A DNA stretch of 64,000 nt from Euryodendron excelsum. Its lineage: Eukaryota > Streptophyta > Magnoliopsida > Ericales > Pentaphylacaceae. The translations under genes were made by a program, and so were the position numbers. Location of the stretch: NCBI GenBank assembly GCA_033060915.1, contig CM065377.1:50644183-50708182 (forward strand). The letters run 5' to 3'. Positions 36,449 to 48,868 of this stretch are shown here, in pieces. Every line of letters begins with the position of its first letter. Position 1 is the stretch's first letter. A model generated the notes under the pieces. It did no database searches and was not told the origin of the DNA. It saw only the letters and a list, made by a program, of their open reading frames with translations.

Positions 36449-38559
36449 ACCAGCAGCGTCAACATCTTCGAAACTCTAGGAGAAGCCTTTGCCTGTCTCG
36501 CCTTGGCCGAGGATCCGAGTCGCGAATGGAGCATCGAGGATGTGGGCATTATCCCAAGGCCCTACTGATATAGGAATCCCTTCAAAAAGCGTACAAGAGA
36601 GGGGTGTTTTCACCCACTTTCTTTCTATCCCTTTTACATTATGTCTCTAAATTGATGTTTACATTCCATTTTTGCTTAGAAACTCTATGCTTTCCATAAA
36701 AAATGATAATAATAGTCAAATGATAGTCTTTTATTTCATCGCTGTTGTCTTGCCTTCTTTGGGGAATGGTGACTACTTTCTACGCAAGGGGCGTGGTGTA
36801 TCTTATGGAATGATCTGACTTGATGGGATGATAGCATGAGTTAACCACTCACCAAAGGATCGGCTTTCCAAAGAGACAGAGGATAAGGATGAGTGAGGAA
36901 ACTACCTAAAGGCAACACTAGCAAGACTTTGAAGTTAAGCGATGTGCGGCCAGATTATCAAAATGAAGGGGAGCCACCTTTCATTTTCCCATTCTCATAG
37001 GAACATGTGCTTATATTCCCTTTGCTTAACCCCTAATGCCTCGCAGAAAGCGAAAATTTTCTTGGCCAGCCCTGATCCACTAACTGTCCTCCCCACACTG
37101 GGGCAGACAATAGTTGAGAACTCTAGGAATGGTATCCACCTCTATCATGCTAGGATGGTGTCGAAAGCTCTATGGACCAAGCAATCTAACTCAAAGTGAA
37201 GAGAGGCCCTCATTTCATTTCCCATACAGTCAAAAGCAACCCCTTGCCAAACCCATTGAGCCATATATCTTTTCTTAACAAAACCCTGACCTAGGGATCA
37301 CCGCCCACACTGGGTAGATTGAACTGCCAAGTAAAAGGTCTAAAGAAAAAAAAAGGGTCGATGAATTATTCGTTTCATAAAAGAAAAGAAAGGACAAAGT
37401 GAAGGAAAAGAATTACCAAGGGGCAAGAGGCGAAAAAAAAAAAAGAAAAAGAAAAAAAACCATGATTGTGCCATCTTGAAAAGTATTATGAGAAGGCCAA
37501 AAGAGAAAAGAAGAATATAGAAAGATTGGAAGACAAGGGTCATGTTCATCCCGAAGGAGTATATAGTAGGGGCAAGAAGGAAATTCAAAGGTGATCCTAG
37601 GTTACCAAGAAACCCAGTAGAAACAATAGGTTCGAGCCTTTACCCTTTCTTGCAAAACCTCAAAACCATGGCCTACGTTACAACCCTACTAAAGTCCACT
37701 CTGATTGAAAATGAATTGCTTGATCTAGATGAGCTAGACACGCTGCCAAAGCTGAAAAGAAAAAAAAAATGCTAACTCCATTGAAAAATAGTCAAGGATA
37801 GTATGGATCCAAACCCTATTGAAACAACATCAAATTTGGGCCTGCATATCCCATTGTTTCTGAAACCCCATAACCTAGCCTACATCACGGTCCCAAACAA
37901 AGTCTCCTCGGATTGAAAGGACTGGCCGCTTATCGCTCTGTTGAAGGTCGGGTAAGCTGTTGCTAAAACGCCGAGAGTCGCGAGTTTCAGCCCAATAATC
38001 ATATACACAAACCCCGAGGCAGAGAGTCGGAGGTGATCAAAAGTTTGAGAAAGGTACGAAGTGCTATCATCCAATCAAGGCGAAGTCGAGTCAGAGGAGA
38101 GGCCAAACTCCAGAAAAAGAAAGGAGTTACCATTCCCAAAGATATCGAGTTCAACAGCACCCTTTGTCATTCTATTAGTTAATGTATTTCTAATATGTCT
38201 ATACATTTTTCTAAAAAAAATAATAAATAATAAAATAATAAAATAATAAAATAAAAAGAATAAAAAAAATAGCATGAGCTTTGCATATATAGGATATAAC
38301 TCCCTGTAGAAACAGGAATCACCAACACAGTTTAATGACAACCCCTGTAATAGATACACAACACCATCATTTCTACACATGCATCGGATTATATACTTAG
38401 CTGAAAAAAAATCAATCATAAATGTCTTTGCCTATCCATGCATCTAAATACCATAAATATCCATCTTTTTACAAAACTTACAAAATAAAACTGTCTAACA
38501 TAAATACATCTCAGGGACAAGGGGCAAAAGAAGATCAGAGTCTCCACAAGAGGCATCTA
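36449..38559 (+). mobile_element. 18.5-kb element: non-coding region where pol would be expected
   Basis: About 2.1 kb between gag and the antisense gene, with no protease, reverse transcriptase, RNase H or integrase motif in any frame. CCACACTGGGGCAGAC (37,092) and ACCGCCCACACTGGG (37,300) mark blocks shared with the minus-strand Tat element, so this is already 3' untranslated sequence and pol was removed cleanly. Simple repeats: an A-rich run near 37,430-37,460 and AATAATAAAATAAT at 38,216-38,270. Confidence 0.75.
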
Positions 38560-40412
38560 TCAAAGGTCAAAGTCAATGTCATCTGGATCGAAATCCTCGA
38601 AACCTAGCATCGGAGGAGGCGGATAACTACTCGAAGCACCGCCATCCTGCAAGGAAGATAGAATCGAAATCAGCCACATGAAATAAGAGCTAAGTAACAG
38701 CAGAGCAAAAAGAAGGGGAGCAAAGACGACGTACCCCCCCCCCCCCAACCTCCTAATTGAGCTATTCGAGCCGTCAAGGAGGCCACCTCTGCCTGATGCT
38801 GAGCCTGCTCTGTCTGATATCGATCCCTCTGATCCCTCACAGCAGTAAACTTAGCCTGGGGCACATATCCTCCGGCTCGGTGCCACAAGTCAACCATTTC
38901 TTGGCCCACAGCATACCCGCCAACTACTACCTCAAACCGAGTAAAGGCACCAACCGAATGAGCCCCGAAGTGTGCAACATAGTCTGTGTCTGGAGGAAGT
39001 AAAAACTCGGCACCCGGCTGTTGGTCCTAATAGGGGATAGGCACTCCCGCTACCAAGGCCCCAAACATATACTCTGGTGGAGCTCCTGCTGATCGGAACT
39101 CCTCATGAAACTGCCACCAGTGTCGCTCTCCGAGATAGGACTCCCAAGTATCGTCACTGAGAAAAGCAGCTCTCGACAGAGACAACAGGACCAAGTATCG
39201 GACTGTCTCATGATGAACTGATCCAATGAAAGGCCGCCAAGTCACATCCCTCGCCTCAATCAGCTCCAGGTTAGCTTGGAGCGTCACAAAATCAGTAATC
39301 TCCGATCGCTGGGCCACCCGGTCACGAGCCCACCTCAAAGCTCGAGGATAAAGGTCGTCCTCGACAACTACAGGGCGACGAGCAGGAAGGTACTCGTAGC
39401 TCCACCAAACGAGAAGGGGCTAGAAACTAGTCATGTTGCCCCAACGGGAAGAAGTCCGGATCCGCATCAACCGAAGGAAGCAGCCAAAGGAGAAGGACCC
39501 CTAATCCAGCTCAGACAGAGCCCCAAGATCAGCTACTATACTCACCAACCGGAAAGGCACAAGCAACTTGTTGTTGTTGCAGAAGCAGCTAAAGATGATG
39601 TACAAAACAAGTCGCCATCTCATAATGTCTTGCCTGGCAGGCGATGGCTCAGCAGCAAAGGTACGGTCACCCTGACTAAGCCAAGAGATTGGGAAGGAAG
39701 AACGCTCAGGAGGAGGCAAGTCTAGCAAAATGCATGCCTCGTCTCTATTGACTGGCTGTAGAATGATCCACCGGCCAACGAAGGAAAGCCCGGTGATGAT
39801 CGCCCAATCCAAGTGGGTGGGACCTAGCTCGAAGCCGACGAAATGGAAGGTCCTGGTCGCTCCAAACCACCACTCAACCAGTTCCAGCACCAAATGCCGG
39901 TTCAGGCGGTTAGCCTGTAATCCCATAAAGGCTCCAAATCCGATCTCAGCCAAGAAGGCACGATATGATGGGGCAGCCTGCTGCATAGTCATGAAGACCT
40001 GATGAACAGCCCCTCTGAAAGCTGTGTGTACCCGCGAAGGGGGCAAGTGCTGCCTAGAATACACGCTGGGATGATAAGCAAAGTCCCCGAGCGGTGGGAT
40101 GTCCGGTACCTCTAGGTCTCCCAAGTCAGTATCCGTCTGCCTGTGTCTGGAGAAGGCTCTCCCATAGCCAGTGACCTGATCGCCCAGACCTGGTACCTCT
40201 TCCTTTCCACTAATCTCCTCTACAAAAGCCTGCTCAACTGGAGGAAAAAGGTCGACAGTTGGCCTACTCCCCTGCCCACTCTGACTAGAGGAGGATCGTC
40301 TGGTAGATCGTCGACTACCTCTAGATCGATTGGAACCGCTAGTGGAATCTATTCGAGCCACCTTCTCCGAGCGGCGTCTTCTCTTAGAACCGTCATCACC
40401 TGCGTCTACCAT
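38560..40412 (-). pseudogene. Antisense plant mobile domain (PMD) gene carried by Tat element
   Basis: It runs opposite to gag. The ATG at 40,412-40,410 opens a frame of about 550 codons reaching about 38,745. In-frame TAG codons interrupt it at 39,503-39,501, 39,422-39,420 and 39,029-39,027. The N-terminus (residues 1-60) is basic and Ser/Arg-rich (SKRRRRSEK, RRSTRRSSSS), like a nuclear targeting region. Residues about 150-300 hold the PMD-like core: VEWWFGATRTFHFVGFELG, then THLDWAIITGLSFVGRW. Near the end is a coiled-coil-like segment (RDQRDRYQTEQAQHQAEVAS). A short last exon (38,646-38,560) follows a CTTCCTTGCAG acceptor and ends in an acidic tail FEDFDPDDIDFDL. The donor lies near a run of about 14 G (38,734-38,749), so the phase cannot be settled. 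Antisense PMD frames are known from Tat-lineage elements; their role is unknown. Three point changes would account for its loss. Confidence 0.82.
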
Positions 40413-41742
40413 CTTGAAAAGGTAAGTCAAGGTAAGAGGTGTTAATGCACCGCACATGTAGATACATAATAACATAATAAAGTAAAACAAAATAAACAAC
40501 AAACAAAAAAAATATAAAAAAAATTTTGAATGACAAGCCAAAACGAAATTTCTACACATTTTGTTTCCCCAACTTCAAATCAAATCTCAAGGGTTTTCTG
40601 TCTTTTTCCTTCAAAAGATTTTATTTCTAAAAACGTTTTTTCAACTCTTTCCCTAATTTCTAAAAATTTTGGCAGAGTCTCATTTAAAAATGGTCCCTAC
40701 AACACCCAACACACCAACACAAAACACAAATCGTGCACTGCACAATGTTATAATCACATAGTGTCAGCACCCATGTGCACTTTTTAAATTTTTAAAATTT
40801 TCAAAACACATATTTTATTTTTCTAATAAATCAATGGTTTTCAAAAATATCCTAAAATTTCTCAAAATCATTTCAAATATTTTCTAAAATATCCCTACAT
40901 TTTTCAAAATTTTAAACCCTAACAATTTCATCAATTTCTTGAGTTTTCTCAATTTTCCTAATTTTCTAAGTATTTTTCTATTTTTCAAAAATAAAAAATT
41001 CACCAAGTTTTCAAAAAATTATGAAACTTGATATGATTGTTAAACCCATTTTTCTAAGGCACATTGCATAAAAATCTAGTCAAAAAAACCAATGCCCAAG
41101 CCTGTAGCAATAAATCTCCAATTCTTGCAGAAAACCCTCTTCACATAATCACGTAAAATCACTCAAATTCAATCAAACAAGCACCAAAATGCAAAAATAA
41201 CATCACCATGATGTTCAAAACATATCAAAACATCAATTTTCACTATTCACATGATTCAAATGAAGTTCTACACATCAAAATCAATAAAAATTTGAAAACT
41301 CACTTGTTGGAGTTCTCCGGCAAAATCTTCTCTTCCGGCGACTTTTCCGGCAACGTGGTCTCCTTCCGGTAATCGCCCGTGATCCCCAAGAGGTGCTTCT
41401 TCAATGTCTAAGTTGGTTTCCTCGCAATGTCTCTCAGATTTGCGAAAATCTTCCAAATTCCCATAAGTGTTCGAAACAGAAGTTTTCTGGTTTTAACTCC
41501 AAGTCTAGCGCCACTAGCAGAGGCACCAAGCATTCCTTGTCAAAGGCGCCACTGCTAGTGGCACCAGTTGCAAAATCTGGGTAGCTTTCCCTTTTTCCCG
41601 CCAAATCTCATTTTCGAAGGCCTTTTTGGCCCAATATCCATTTACGACCCCCGTTGTCGAACAATTCTTAAAGTCCGTCCTTCCGACTGCCTCGCAGTCA
41701 ATATGAGACTCTTACTCTATTGTTTCTGTCTTTGACAAGCAA
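40413..41742 (-). promoter_or_regulatory. Upstream region of the antisense PMD gene, with GGCGCC dyads
   Basis: 1.3 kb between the PMD start codon and the polypurine tract, AT-rich near the gene. At 41,505-41,570 it carries CTAGCGCCACTAGCAG, GGCGCCACTGCTAGTGGCAC and related dyads, the same motif that precedes the TATA box of both LTRs. I infer that this is the promoter of the antisense gene; the sequence alone does not prove it. Confidence 0.5.
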
Positions 41743-41763
41743 AGACAGAAAAAGAGGGGCAGT
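41743..41763 (+). promoter_or_regulatory. Polypurine tract, 18.5-kb element
   Basis: AGACAGAAAAAGAGGGGCAG and one T lie directly before the 3' LTR start TGCAAGCACC. Confidence 0.88.
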
Positions 41764-44700
41764 TGCAAGCACCCCATTTTTTACCGCTCGGCAGTCTACG
41801 TTCCCTCCAGACTTGGACTCAAGTCAACATGGACGTATTCCATTCGAAATTAGCTTTCTAAGTCTAATCCCATCTATCCATCGCTTCGCGGGCCCACCAG
41901 GCCCAAATAGAGGCAAAATGACCAAAATGCCCTTAGGGGCATTGTTCTTTCCAATTCCAAATTAGGCGCGTCTTTCCGAAGACAGTAAGTCCCATTTCCA
42001 TTTCCTTCTCTAAATTCTAATCCCTCTCTTGAGACAGTTGATTCCTCGAAACGGTAAATCTATTCCATCAGGCACGTCTTTCCGAAGATGATAAGACCCC
42101 TTTCCAATTCCAATCCCTCTCTCGCGACAGTTGATTCCTCAAGACGGCAATCCGGCACGTTTTTCGAAGAAAATCTCTTCGGAACGGTAAGTCCCTTTAA
42201 ACCTGTCGACCGGGACGAGACCCCAAGTCCCCTAGATGGTAGTACGGTCCACCTTTGGCGCCTGCTAGCTTGCCAATGCAGAAATATCCGTTTAGGCATG
42301 TCTTTTAAGAAAGTTGACTTATCAGGCGCTAAGTCCCTTTAGCAACTTCCCGATATCAGGCAGCCTCGGAAATGATCGCGAACCATCAAAATAGCGGAAA
42401 TACTCACAAACATCACAACCGTCAGAGTAGCGAAAATACTCACAAACAAGTCGACATAGGGAATTGCCAACAAACCCCTGTGTCACGACGACCGCCGTCA
42501 GAGTGACAAAAACACTCAAAACCCAGGTCAACACCGGTGACTGCTAGCCCACTTCGATGAAAAATGACCAAACTGCCCCTTGGGCCTTGTCTGACACGTT
42601 TCTCGAGAACACACCTGAGTCCTCAGAATGGTAAGTCCAACCTTCTAAGATTGTCTTAAAAGCAATCTGGCATGATTAGGTGCCTTCTAGTCAGTTTCGG
42701 GCCCGTTCCGAGACTTTTCAATCAAGATGACCATTTGGCTCCTAGGCATCCGAACGCCCTGGGGACCACACCGGCTCTGGATATCAAACCGGTAACCTCC
42801 GAGAATGCTTCTTATAGTGCTCTCAACCTTCTTTTACCTTTTCGGATCATTCCGAATCAGTTCCGGTAAACCCGATGCAAAATGACTATTTTGCCCCTAG
42901 TGGGCCGGTCACCTTTTTCTAGCCACACCAGCTCTGGGTATCAAACCAGTAATCTCTCAAGAATTCTTTTTATAGTATTCCCGACCTTCCTTTATCTTTC
43001 CGAATCATTCCAAGTTAGTTCCGGTAAACCCGGTGTGAAATGACCATTTTGCCCCTGGTGGGCCGGCCGCCTTTTCCAACCATACCGGCTTTGGGTATCA
43101 AGCTGGCAGCCTCTTGGGAACATTCTAAATAATGTTTCCAAGTCTCGAGTCTTTTTTCGGGACATTCCGAGTCCGTCCCGGTAGCTTTCTGGTCCGGTTG
43201 ACCGTTTTGCCCCTAATGGCCTAGTCAACCCTTCCGACACATCCTATCCTCATTTTTCAAGTCAAATACCTCCAGGACATTATTTTAAGTGTTCCTATCC
43301 CGTTCCGGCCTTCCGGGCCATTCTCGGCTCCTTAAATCTTTCCCGGACCTTCCGGAGTCACTCCTAGTGAAACCAGGCTAAAAATTGCATGGTAGTCACT
43401 AGTACAGGCACCCAAGTCTTTCCAAGATACGTTGCTTGCTGACCTTAAAAATTTTCTAACTGTCTAGCGCCACTACTAGTGGCGCCAAACCAATATTTGG
43501 CCTGACACCACTCCTAGTGGCGCCAAAAGCATTTTTGGCCTGGCCCCACTACAACAGGCGCCAGGTCATTCCTTTCTCTATCAATACAGAGCCTCCTCCA
43601 GCGTGAAAGAGGTCCACAAACTCAGTCTGAAAACCCTAATATTCAATATACAGAGCTCGTAGGCTCCCTAAACCCTAGCTTCTCTAGGTTTTTCAAACTC
43701 TAGCCACCATACACAAACCCTAGCCTCCTATACACTCACACACACCCTCCCATACACTTATACACTAACCTCCAATCCTCCCTTAAAGACTTTGATTACT
43801 GCAACAACAAGCTTTGAAGATCGACGACAAGCCCTCGAAGACTGAAGTGAAGTGAAGATCGAAGAAAAGCAAAGCGCGCAAAGCAAAGTAAAATAAACAA
43901 GACAAGGTAGGTTTCTTTTTACGTTTCTGCACTTCCCCCTCTCTCTTCTCCCTCCGAACCCACTTGGGTTTTCTTCTATTTTAATCCACCATCTTCTTCC
44001 CTCCCTTCTTGCATCCTTGAAACAAGGGAGTTCCCGATCCATGTGTAGGATTAGGCTGTTGGAGAGTCACCGTGTCGGGGGCTTTCTTTTAGTTTAATCG
44101 GAGACCACGTGGGTTCGGCCTCTCTTGATTATGTGGTGAAGCCTTTAACCTTGTATGTTCACGACCCTTTTTGCATATTATGATCTTGAATTCTTCCAAA
44201 ATCATTTTCAAGCTTGTTTTCAAAACTTGCATTAAACTTGTTTTCAAAATAGCGTCAAAATCTTCTCTTTCAAAACTTGTTTTCAAAATTACAATCCTAG
44301 GGTGATTGTAGCATTTCCATGGTTAGGGTTGCTTTAGGAAAGTGTTACATTTAAAGCGACCAATATGGTCCATGTTTTCAACTCCTTGTTGTTTTCAAAA
44401 CCACTTTCTTAAAGAGGTTCTAACCTTCTTATGGTTAGAGTCACTTAAAGAAAGTGAGATATTTTATATCTTCCAAAAAACTCTCTTTTCAAAAATATCT
44501 CTTTCTAAAACCCTCCTTTTTTAACATACTTTCCTTAAAAAAAAAAAAATTATTTTCTAAAAACTTCCTCCAAAAGTCTATTTTTCAAAACTCCTCTTTT
44601 TTTTTTTTTTTCAAAACTCATTTCCAAAACACTCTCCCCAAAATCCATTTTCTAAAAGTGCCCCCCTAAATCTCTTTCCTAAAAAAACTCTCTCCAACAA

Positions 44701-46618
44701 TCTCCTTCCAAAAATATTTCTAAAAACTCTCTTTCCAAAATCTTCTTTCTAGAAACTCCTCCTTAGGATTTCCTTCCAAAAATTCGTTTCCAAAAACACA
44801 CTTTCCAAAAATTCTTTTCTTAGAGCCCAAGTCAAGTCCTAGAACCCACAATAAGGAAACCCTAATTTTCTTTCCAAAAACATGATTTTCAAACTTACCT
44901 CAAAACCTAGGTTTCCAAAACCTCTTGTTTTCTACATCAAAACTATATATATTTCCAAAATCTCTTTTCTACGTCAAAACTATAGTCTCCAAAATCTAGG
45001 GTTTCTAAAACTCCCCTTTCCAAATTCATGCCAAATCCAATCTCCCCATTTAGGAGGCTAGATCCAATCCTCCGTTTTTGAAAACAAAACTAAACTTTCC
45101 CCTTTAGAAATAAAATCCAATCTCTTGTTTTAGGAAATAGGAATCTTAACCCTTCCTAGTCTAAATCTTTCCTAATTCAAATCCTTCATAATCTTCTACT
45201 TTCCTAAATCTTAAGTTTCCAAAACTTACACTTTTAAATCTTTCCTTAAACTTTAAACTTCCAAATCCTTCTTACTCTAAACCTTCCCTAATTCCAACCT
45301 TTCCTAAATTCCATACCTTTCCCAAATCTTAGCTTTCCAATTCTAAATCTTCAAATTTTTCTTAAATTTAAATCTTCCCAAATCTAAAACTTTTTAAATT
45401 CTAAACTTTCTAAATTCTAAACTTTTCAACTTTCAAAACTTTCCTATTTCAAAACATTCCAAATTCAAAATTTTTCAATTTCAAAACTTTCCAATTTCAA
45501 TGCTTTCCTAATTTCAAAACCTTCCTAATTCGAAAACTTTCCTAAAATGAAAACTTTCCTAATTTGAACACTTTCCTAAAATGAAAATTTCCTAAAACGA
45601 AACTTTTCAAAAATGACACTTTCCTATTTTCAAATTTTCCTAAATCGGACATTTCCTAATTCAAACCTTTCCTAATTTTAACTTTCTTAATCCTTTCTAA
45701 GTCTCCTCTCTTTCTTAAGTCTAGGTTTCCTAAACCTCAATCTTTCCAAATCAATTTCCTAATCCTTCAATTCCAATTTTCAATTTCCAATATTCTATTC
45801 TAAGTTCAAATCCAAAATCTATTTTCTATCGGACTGTTGTCCGAACTACGACTGACCTGATTCCTCCAAAGGATACATAGGCAACCTTCATGGGTGCGGT
45901 CACAACATTTTTCAAGTTTCTATTTTCATAAAATCTTTTCAAATCTCCAATCTATTTTCAAACTTCCAATTCCAAATTTCTATTTCCAAATCTCTATTTT
46001 CAATTTTCAAAACCTTCTTTCCAAGTTTAAACTTCTATCTCTTTCTTTTCAAATCAAATCAATCTCTTTCCAAATCTATTTTTCAATTTTCTTTTCTTGC
46101 ACTTGCATATCATGCATCATGTTAGTTTCTTTTTAAACATTCTTTTTCAAAGTGGATAGGATTGAACATTTAGTTAGTTGTAGACTCTCCTAGGTGAATC
46201 CGGGGTAAGGTGATGGCTTAGTGCGTCTTCCCTACACGTAACTAACCTCCAAACCTAGGATCACTGTGTTCGAAAGACCAAAATGGAGTTTATTTTCAAA
46301 AAAGGCTTAAATGTTTTCCAAAGGTTACTAAACAACCCGTTTTCTTAAAAACCCTCTCTTGAGGATGTTTTCCAAAATCGTTTTTCAAAAACCCTAATTG
46401 TAGTCTTCGGATTATGCTTAGTTTTTAGGTGACCTAACTCACCTTAATCAAGTTAGGTGGCGACTCCAAATCTTTTCTAAAAACCCTTTATTCAAATCTA
46501 TTTTCAATTCAAACCTAGTCGCACTTATTCTTCTAGGAGGGTAAGTTCTAACGAGAGAGTACAATATTTTTTCCGCTTGTGTGTGTATTCCTCGAGTGCG
46601 AAAAATCTGGGCGCGACA
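41764..46618 (+). mobile_element. 18.5-kb element: 3' LTR
   Basis: It starts TGCAAGCACC (one change from the 5' LTR) and ends GGGCGCGACA. Differences from the 5' LTR include an extra copy of a block around CAGAGTAGCGAAAATACTCA (42,395-42,450), loss of one CACGTCTTTCC block, CTATCAATAC in place of the TATA box, and a 32-bp deletion at about 46,207 between copies of CGGGGTA. Confidence 0.95.
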
Positions 46619-46623
46619 CCATG

Positions 46624-48120
46624 GAGGTGAGAATTGAAGTGGAGAAACAAAAGGTGAGTAGGGTTTCCAAAGAGGAAGCCTTAAATTCTCATGTTGTGCA
46701 TGTTTTGTTATTTAAGATCTTATTTATGGCTTTAGTTCTTCATTTTGAGGATTTGATAAACTTGTTGTTGTGTTAGGGTGGTAAAGAGACCTTGAAACCA
46801 TAGTTTGGAATTCATTTTTAAGCCAAAGAAGGAAAAACAAGGGAATCTAGTCGTCGGGATGGTCCTATTCATCGTCCTGACGATGAGCTATGTGGAGTAG
46901 AAGTTGACATCTGGTCGTCAAAATGGTGGATAGGATCGTCCTGACGATGGTCAGTTTAGGCCTCTGGTCATCAAGACGGATCTAGGTACCATCCTGATAA
47001 TGAGGCTTTATGGGGGATTTTCTCCTCTAGTTGTCAGGATGGTGATTCATGTTCGTCCTTATGATAGACCAGGTTTGGCTATTCTTGCCTCTGGTCATCC
47101 TACCGGTCCATATTATCATCTTAATGATAATTGGTCTTGCATTCTTATATTTTTAACCTCTTGCATTATATTGGGAAAGGTTCAACATATCACATTGAGT
47201 TTATAATACATCAATAATATTCTAAATCACATATGTAAGGAGTATAAGCTATGAACATGCATGTATTGGTTATGAATTATTATAATTATTTTATCAAGTT
47301 TGATATGATGGTGTATAATAGGTTCAGAAGTAGCACCAGATACTCTGATTCAACCTAAGGAGTGAATCAATTGTGACTGTAAGACTGTAACAGGTGGGGA
47401 TTTAAGATATTATTATTCATAATGAATTAGATATTTTATTGTTTATATTGATATTGGTGTTGGATTTTGAGGTGATATTTGCATATAGCTTATATTGTGT
47501 GTATAAATTACATTACACGGGAAAAAGTTTAACTGATATGGGGCTAACCTAAGGTAGTCACGGTGGACTAACCTAAAAGAGCGTCACGGTGGACATTCCG
47601 TGATAACAACCCATTGATATATTGGACCAATATTATCTAAACCGCACGCACAGGTGTCTCATACATTGCATCACAAGAGATATTACATTTCGGTGGTGGT
47701 GATATATCTATTAATGGATTATACAATGCTTATCTATCATTCATTCTTTATGAGTTTGAATATCTTTGTGAGTACATTGATATATAACTCACACCCACAC
47801 AGGTTGTTTTGCAAGTGAGATGGAGTGGGAGGTTCAATCCACTGTTGTCGCTGTTGTTATTAATGTTGTGTTAGATAGTTTTGGGAGCTCTTGTAGTTTT
47901 GTTGGTCATGTGTTTGTTGTATATTAGATAAGAGTTTTAAAGTATGTTTATGTTTCGGTTTTATAATTATGACAAGATTGATTTAATAGTTGTCTTCATG
48001 TATATGGAATGATTATGAGATGGCTTTATGTATATAATGATGCTATCTATCCTTTATAAGACTTTTATCTTTGGGATTGTTATGAGGTTTCGTTGACAGG
48101 CTGTTAACCTATACGACCAC
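46624..48120 (+). mobile_element. Element 4, right part, possibly an LTR
   Basis: This continues the sequence interrupted at 28,096. It contains an array of ATCGTCCTGACGAT-type dyads (46,851-47,113) and the left arm of a long inverted repeat. The dyad array and the TTGTTGTATATTAG and TTTTATAATTATGA stretches are LTR-like. I found no coding frame with a recognisable product. Confidence 0.45.
46851..47113. repeat. Array of ATCGTCCTGACGAT dyads in element 4
   Basis: Copies include TCGTCGGGATGGTCC (46,851), CATCGTCCTGACGATGAG (46,870), GATCGTCCTGACGATGG (near 46,945), TGGTCATCAAGACGG and TTGTCAGGATGGTG, interspersed with CTCTGGTC words. The layout is the same as in the arrays of the other LTR families. 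Confidence 0.75.
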
Positions 48121-48868
48121 ACTCACCCTAAGATGATGTAAATGACACCTGATTAAGAGTGTGTGATTAAAACAATCCTAAAGATAAGAATCTTACAAGG
48201 GATTAACAACATCATTATATAAATAAAACCATCTCATAATCCTCCAATATACATGAAAAGAACTACTAAATCAAACTCATCATAATTACAAAACATAAAC
48301 ATACTTTAAAACTCTTATCCAATGTACAACAAACACAAGACCAACAAAACTAAAAGAGCTCCCAAAGCTCTCCAACACGACATCAACAACGACAACGACA
48401 ACAGTGAACCTCCCTCTCTATCTCACCTGTAAAACAACCTATGTTGGTGTGAGCTATATATCAATATGCTCACAAAGATACTCAAACTCATAAAGAACGA
48501 ATGATAGATAAGCATTGTATAATCCAGCAATAGATAAATCACCACCACCGAAATGTAATATATCTTGTGATACAATGTAATGTCCAGCGTGACATCTTTG
48601 TAGGTTAGTCCATAGTGACTACCTTAGGTTAGCTCCACATCGGCTAAGCCTTCTCCCATGTAATGCAATTTATGCACACAATATGAGATGTATGCAAATA
48701 TCACCTCAAACTCCAACACCAATATCAATATAATACATCTAATTCATTATGAATAAGGATATCTTAAATCCCCACCTGATACTGCTTACACACAAATGTG
48801 AGTTACTCTTTCAGTTGAACCAAAATAGTTTGATTCACTTCCGAACCTATCACCCAAAATTAGGAAAG
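47308..48868. repeat. Long inverted repeat, about 0.7-0.8 kb per arm
   Basis: The left arm (about 47,308-48,083) and right arm (about 48,172-48,868) are reverse complements with many mismatches. Matched pairs include GGTGGGGATTTAAGATAT with ATATCTTAAATCCCCACC, and TTTATCTTTGGGATTGTT with AACAATCCTAAAGATAAG. The left arm has about 100 extra bases around 47,578-47,680. A loop of about 90 bp joins them. The arms may be two copies of one LTR inserted head to head, or a foldback element. Confidence 0.85.

Larger units (their letters stand above)
28092..46623 (+). mobile_element. 18.5-kb non-autonomous Tat/Ogre-type element with gag and antisense PMD gene
   Basis: LTRs at 28,097-32,991 (4,895 bp) and 41,764-46,618 (4,855 bp), with the duplication CCATG at 28,092-28,096 and 46,619-46,623. 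The internal region is 8,772 bp: primer site, 1.6-kb leader, broken gag, non-coding sequence, antisense plant-mobile-domain gene, polypurine tract. No protease, reverse transcriptase, RNase H or integrase is present, so it is a large retrotransposon derivative that would need a partner element. By eye the LTRs differ at a few percent of positions plus several repeat-mediated indels, so the insertion is not very recent. Confidence 0.95.

Noticed and set aside
41268..41456. 62-codon minus-strand frame upstream of the PMD gene
   Set aside because: Acidic and short, with no splice link to the PMD frame that I could support and no recognised domain.
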